7,666 nucleotides of DNA from assembly GCA_039029515.1 (NCBI GenBank), contig JBCCFX010000189.1:1-7666 (forward strand). Reading direction: 5' to 3'. Position 1 is the first letter of the stretch; each line of letters starts with the position of its first letter. The notes beneath the pieces are model-generated. The model made no database searches, had not been told where the DNA came from, and saw only the letters and a list, made by a program, of their open reading frames with translations. Source of the DNA: JBCCFX01 sp039029515. GTDB lineage: Bacteria; Planctomycetota; Phycisphaerae; Phycisphaerales; SM1A02. Both the position numbers and the translations under genes were made by a program. Below, piece by piece: positions 5,997-7,666 of the stretch.

Positions 5997-6932
5997 ATGC
6001 AGCGTGTGGCGACCATCGCATTGACCGTCGGTGCCATTGTCCTTTCGGCCGGCGCAGCCGCCACGGATGAGCCGCCGATCACCGTCAATCTCGAAAAGCA
6101 GTTCAAGCTGAAGCAGGGGACCGCGGTCCAGTTGCCATCACCGTCGACGGAGCAGAATGTCTGGCAATACCGCGCGACGTCGAGCAAAGAACAGGATTTC
6201 ATGAGTCAAATTCAGGACTACCGAATCCTGCACGCGCGCTCAGACGATGGCGTGGCAATCGATCCCGCGTTTGATCCCATCTCCATCACCGTGCAGGACG
6301 AGAGCTGGTTGATCGGCACGGATGAACGGTCGCGCATGGTGGCGACGATCCTGACCGATCCGGAGGATCCTGTCGATGCGCCGGCTGGTGGTGGCCTGTC
6401 CGGCCCCGGTACGAATTCATTGCCGAGTAATTCGTTGTCACCGCAGGGCGGCACGCCGTCAGTGTCTGGTATCGGAACGCTTGTTCTGTTTCTGGGCTGG
6501 TTTCCCGCGAGCGCCACGCCGCGAACCGCCGCGGTTGGTGTCGGGACCAGCTACGTGCACTTCGTCGATTTCGTCGGGTACGAAACGGATCAGTTCGGGC
6601 GCGAGGATGTTCGCAAACCGATTACGGTTGAATACCTGCTCATCCTCGAGACGAAGGACGATCCGAAAGAGGACCGCATCAACGTCTATCCGCGCATCAG
6701 TGGGAACAAATTCAACGTCGACGCCAAACTGGCGCTCGATGAGCGTGAACACGCGACGTCGTTCATCGTGCACGATTGCCGGAAGGAATCACAAGCCTTC
6801 ACCAAGGTGAAGCTCAATGATGAGAATTCACCCTATGCCGCGACGGCCAAGTCGATTCGCAAGCTTGCCCTGCAGATGATTGATCAGACAGGCCTGAAGA
6901 CGCCGCCGCCGACGCCCAAGAAGAAGATCTGA
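5997..6932 (+). CDS. Predicted secreted protein, paralogue of the upstream lipoprotein
   Basis: A 311-residue protein of unknown family. The ATG is preceded by AGGAG with nine bases spacing, which rules out the upstream extension to 5910. The first 22 residues form a signal peptide (hydrophobic 5-19, likely cut after AGAAA), with no lipobox cysteine, so it should be soluble in the periplasm or secreted. Residues 125-157 are a Gly/Pro/Ser-rich linker. Then LFLGWFP, RTAAVGVGT (176-184), SYVHFVD, YLLILE and RINVYP follow the same order as in the upstream gene. A C-terminal helix (about 282-299) and a Pro/Lys tail (TPPPTPKKK) end the protein. The regions before the linker share less, though KIRVVRSFLD of the upstream protein resembles RSRMVATILTD here. 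One lipid-anchored and one free paralogue suggests partners or a divided role; that is inference. The stop is 27 bases from the end of the convergent tRNA gene, and I see no clear terminator. Confidence 0.87.
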   Translation: MQRVATIALTVGAIVLSAGAAATDEPPITVNLEKQFKLKQGTAVQLPSPSTEQNVWQYRATSSKEQDFMSQIQDYRILHARSDDGVAIDPAFDPISITVQDESWLIGTDERSRMVATILTDPEDPVDAPAGGGLSGPGTNSLPSNSLSPQGGTPSVSGIGTLVLFLGWFPASATPRTAAVGVGTSYVHFVDFVGYETDQFGREDVRKPITVEYLLILETKDDPKEDRINVYPRISGNKFNVDAKLALDEREHATSFIVHDCRKESQAFTKVKLNDENSPYAATAKSIRKLALQMIDQTGLKTPPPTPKKKI

Positions 6933-6959
6933 CGTGGCGATACGTTGAGAATTCGAAAG

Positions 6960-7033
6960 TGGGCGGTACTGGACTCGAACCAGCGACCCCTTCGATGTAA
7001 ACGAAGTGCTCTAGCCAACTGAGCTAACCGCCC
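6960..7033 (-). tRNA. tRNA-Val (anticodon UAC)
   Basis: Read on the minus strand, all parts of a 74-base cloverleaf are present. The acceptor stem GGGCGGT pairs with ACCGCCC; the D arm is GCTC-AGTTGGCTA-GAGC; the anticodon stem CTTCG/CGAAG holds the loop TTTACAT; the variable loop is GGGTC. The T arm is GCTGG-TTCGAGT-CCAGT with one G-U pair. The loop gives anticodon TAC, which reads GUA and marks valine. The discriminator base is A, as expected for valine. CCA is not encoded (CTT follows), so it must be added after transcription. Confidence 0.97.
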
Positions 7034-7082
7034 CGATTGCAAGTTTTTGTAAGCCAGCAGCCCGCAAAACCCATACCGAGCG

Positions 7083-7111
7083 AATGTATCCGAACGATAG
7101 CGAATCATCAA
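7083..7111 (-). promoter_or_regulatory. Candidate promoter for tRNA-Val
   Basis: On the minus strand TTGATG (7111-7106) is spaced 17 bases from TACATT (7088-7083), each matching four of six consensus bases. Transcription would start near 7076, about 43 bases before the tRNA 5' end. No other candidate in this gap looked better. Confidence 0.4.
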
Positions 7112-7145
7112 GGATTTGCACAATCGCGCGGTAGAGTTGGATGCG

Positions 7146-7666
7146 ATGCGAATCCCGTCTCTTCAGCATCACAAGGCGTCCGGTTGTGGTCGTGTCATCA
7201 TCAACTGCCGCGATTGCTACGGACCGGCACATGGCACGGCAGCGTGCGAGGAGTGGTACACCGGGCTTGTTCAGTCGTTCATTGCGAACAAGCGTGCCGG
7301 TGTTGTAATTGTGGGCGAGGCGATCGGCCACTTTATGGAGTACGCCGAGACGTACTATCCGGTCCGGGGCGTTTGGATCGAGCGAATACAAGCACTTCAA
7401 CTACGCCCTTCGGCCGCTGATGGAGCATTTCAGCGACGTGCCGCTGGAGTTGTTCGGTCCGATCGAGCTGGAGCAGCTTCAGCAACTCATGATCGAAGAC
7501 CGTTCCTCGCGAACCTATGTGAATGCTCGGGGCCGGCGAATCCGCCAGATGATCGGTTGGTGTGTTCGGAAGCAGTATTGCACCGTCAGCGCACTAACCG
7601 GGATCGAGACTGTGCCCGCCTTGAAGAAAGGTCGGACTGCAGCGGTGGAGGCCCAAGAATTGAAAC
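7146..7666 (+). pseudogene. Tyrosine recombinase (integrase) N-terminal half, frameshifted, cut by window end
   Basis: From the ATG at 7146 the frame reads MRIPSLQHHKASGCG, then CRDCYGPAHGTAA and EYAETYYP. I recall this as the N-terminus of a tyrosine recombinase family frequent in planctomycetes (pattern: LHKPSGQAVV, NGRD-YLG-HGT, E-YDRLVAEWL). Near 7366-7377 the similarity moves by one base into the next frame, which reads SEYKHFNYALRPL, then TYVNARGRRIRQMIGW and VPALKKGRTAA and stays open to the window end. One extra base in GGGG (7366-7369) or TTT (7372-7374) would explain this. Together the parts cover the SAM-like core-binding domain; the catalytic Arg-His-Arg-Tyr residues would lie beyond the window. 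GTAGAG, nine bases upstream, is a weak ribosome binding site. The gene is probably inactive unless the shift is a sequencing error or a programmed event. Confidence 0.75.

Noticed and set aside
5105..6202. Open frame of 365 codons on the minus strand
   Set aside because: It is antisense to both paralogues, crosses the gap between them, and has the Arg/His/Cys-rich make-up of a shadow frame in GC-rich DNA. The + strand frames have signal peptides and shared motifs.
7011..7400. Open frame of 129 codons on the minus strand over the tRNA and integrase start
   Set aside because: It overlaps the tRNA gene and is antisense to the recognisable integrase N-terminus, with no features of its own.
1..7666. 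CRISPR arrays or insertion sequences
   Set aside because: I saw no regularly spaced direct repeats and no transposase frame or terminal inverted repeats by eye.

Overview
The window looks like a piece of a planctomycete chromosome, most likely from the Phycisphaerae side of the phylum. The sequence is GC-rich. It encodes a Ser/Thr kinase fused to a membrane CHASE2 sensor, an ANTAR-type regulator, exported proteins of unknown family, and the N-terminal half of a tyrosine recombinase of a type common in planctomycete genomes. This lineage call rests on remembered protein features, not on a search.

Layout, left to right. Positions 1-270 (+) hold a fragment of a FlgI-like (flagellar P-ring) gene, whose reading frame appears to break twice before it runs into the next gene. 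Positions 281-1642 (-) encode a lipoprotein with an alpha-helical, HEAT-like body. A 280-base gap (1643-1922) carries a nested inverted repeat and a candidate promoter for the lipoprotein. Positions 1923-2552 (-) encode a receiver-ANTAR regulator whose receiver has lost key phosphorylation-pocket residues. A 307-base divergent intergenic region (2553-2859) contains a reasonable promoter for the genes to its right.

The centre of the window is a probable three-gene operon on the + strand: a 763-residue kinase with a periplasmic CHASE2 domain (2860-5151), a 258-residue lipoprotein (5180-5956), and a 311-residue protein with a signal peptide (5997-6932). The last two are paralogues. They share the exact motif RTAAVGVGT and a similar order of motifs around it, and I recognise neither. 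Gaps are 28 and 40 bases, and an 18-base perfect palindrome lies just before the last ribosome binding site. The simplest reading is an envelope signalling module: the kinase senses something in the periplasm through CHASE2, and two related exported proteins act in the same compartment. That role is inference.

The operon converges on a tRNA-Val(UAC) gene (6960-7033, -). On the far side of the tRNA lies the start of an integrase gene (7146-7666, +) with an apparent +1 frameshift near 7366-7377; it runs off the window before its catalytic residues. Both ends of the window therefore hold damaged genes. This could reflect real decay around a mobile-element site or assembly errors, and the sequence alone does not decide.
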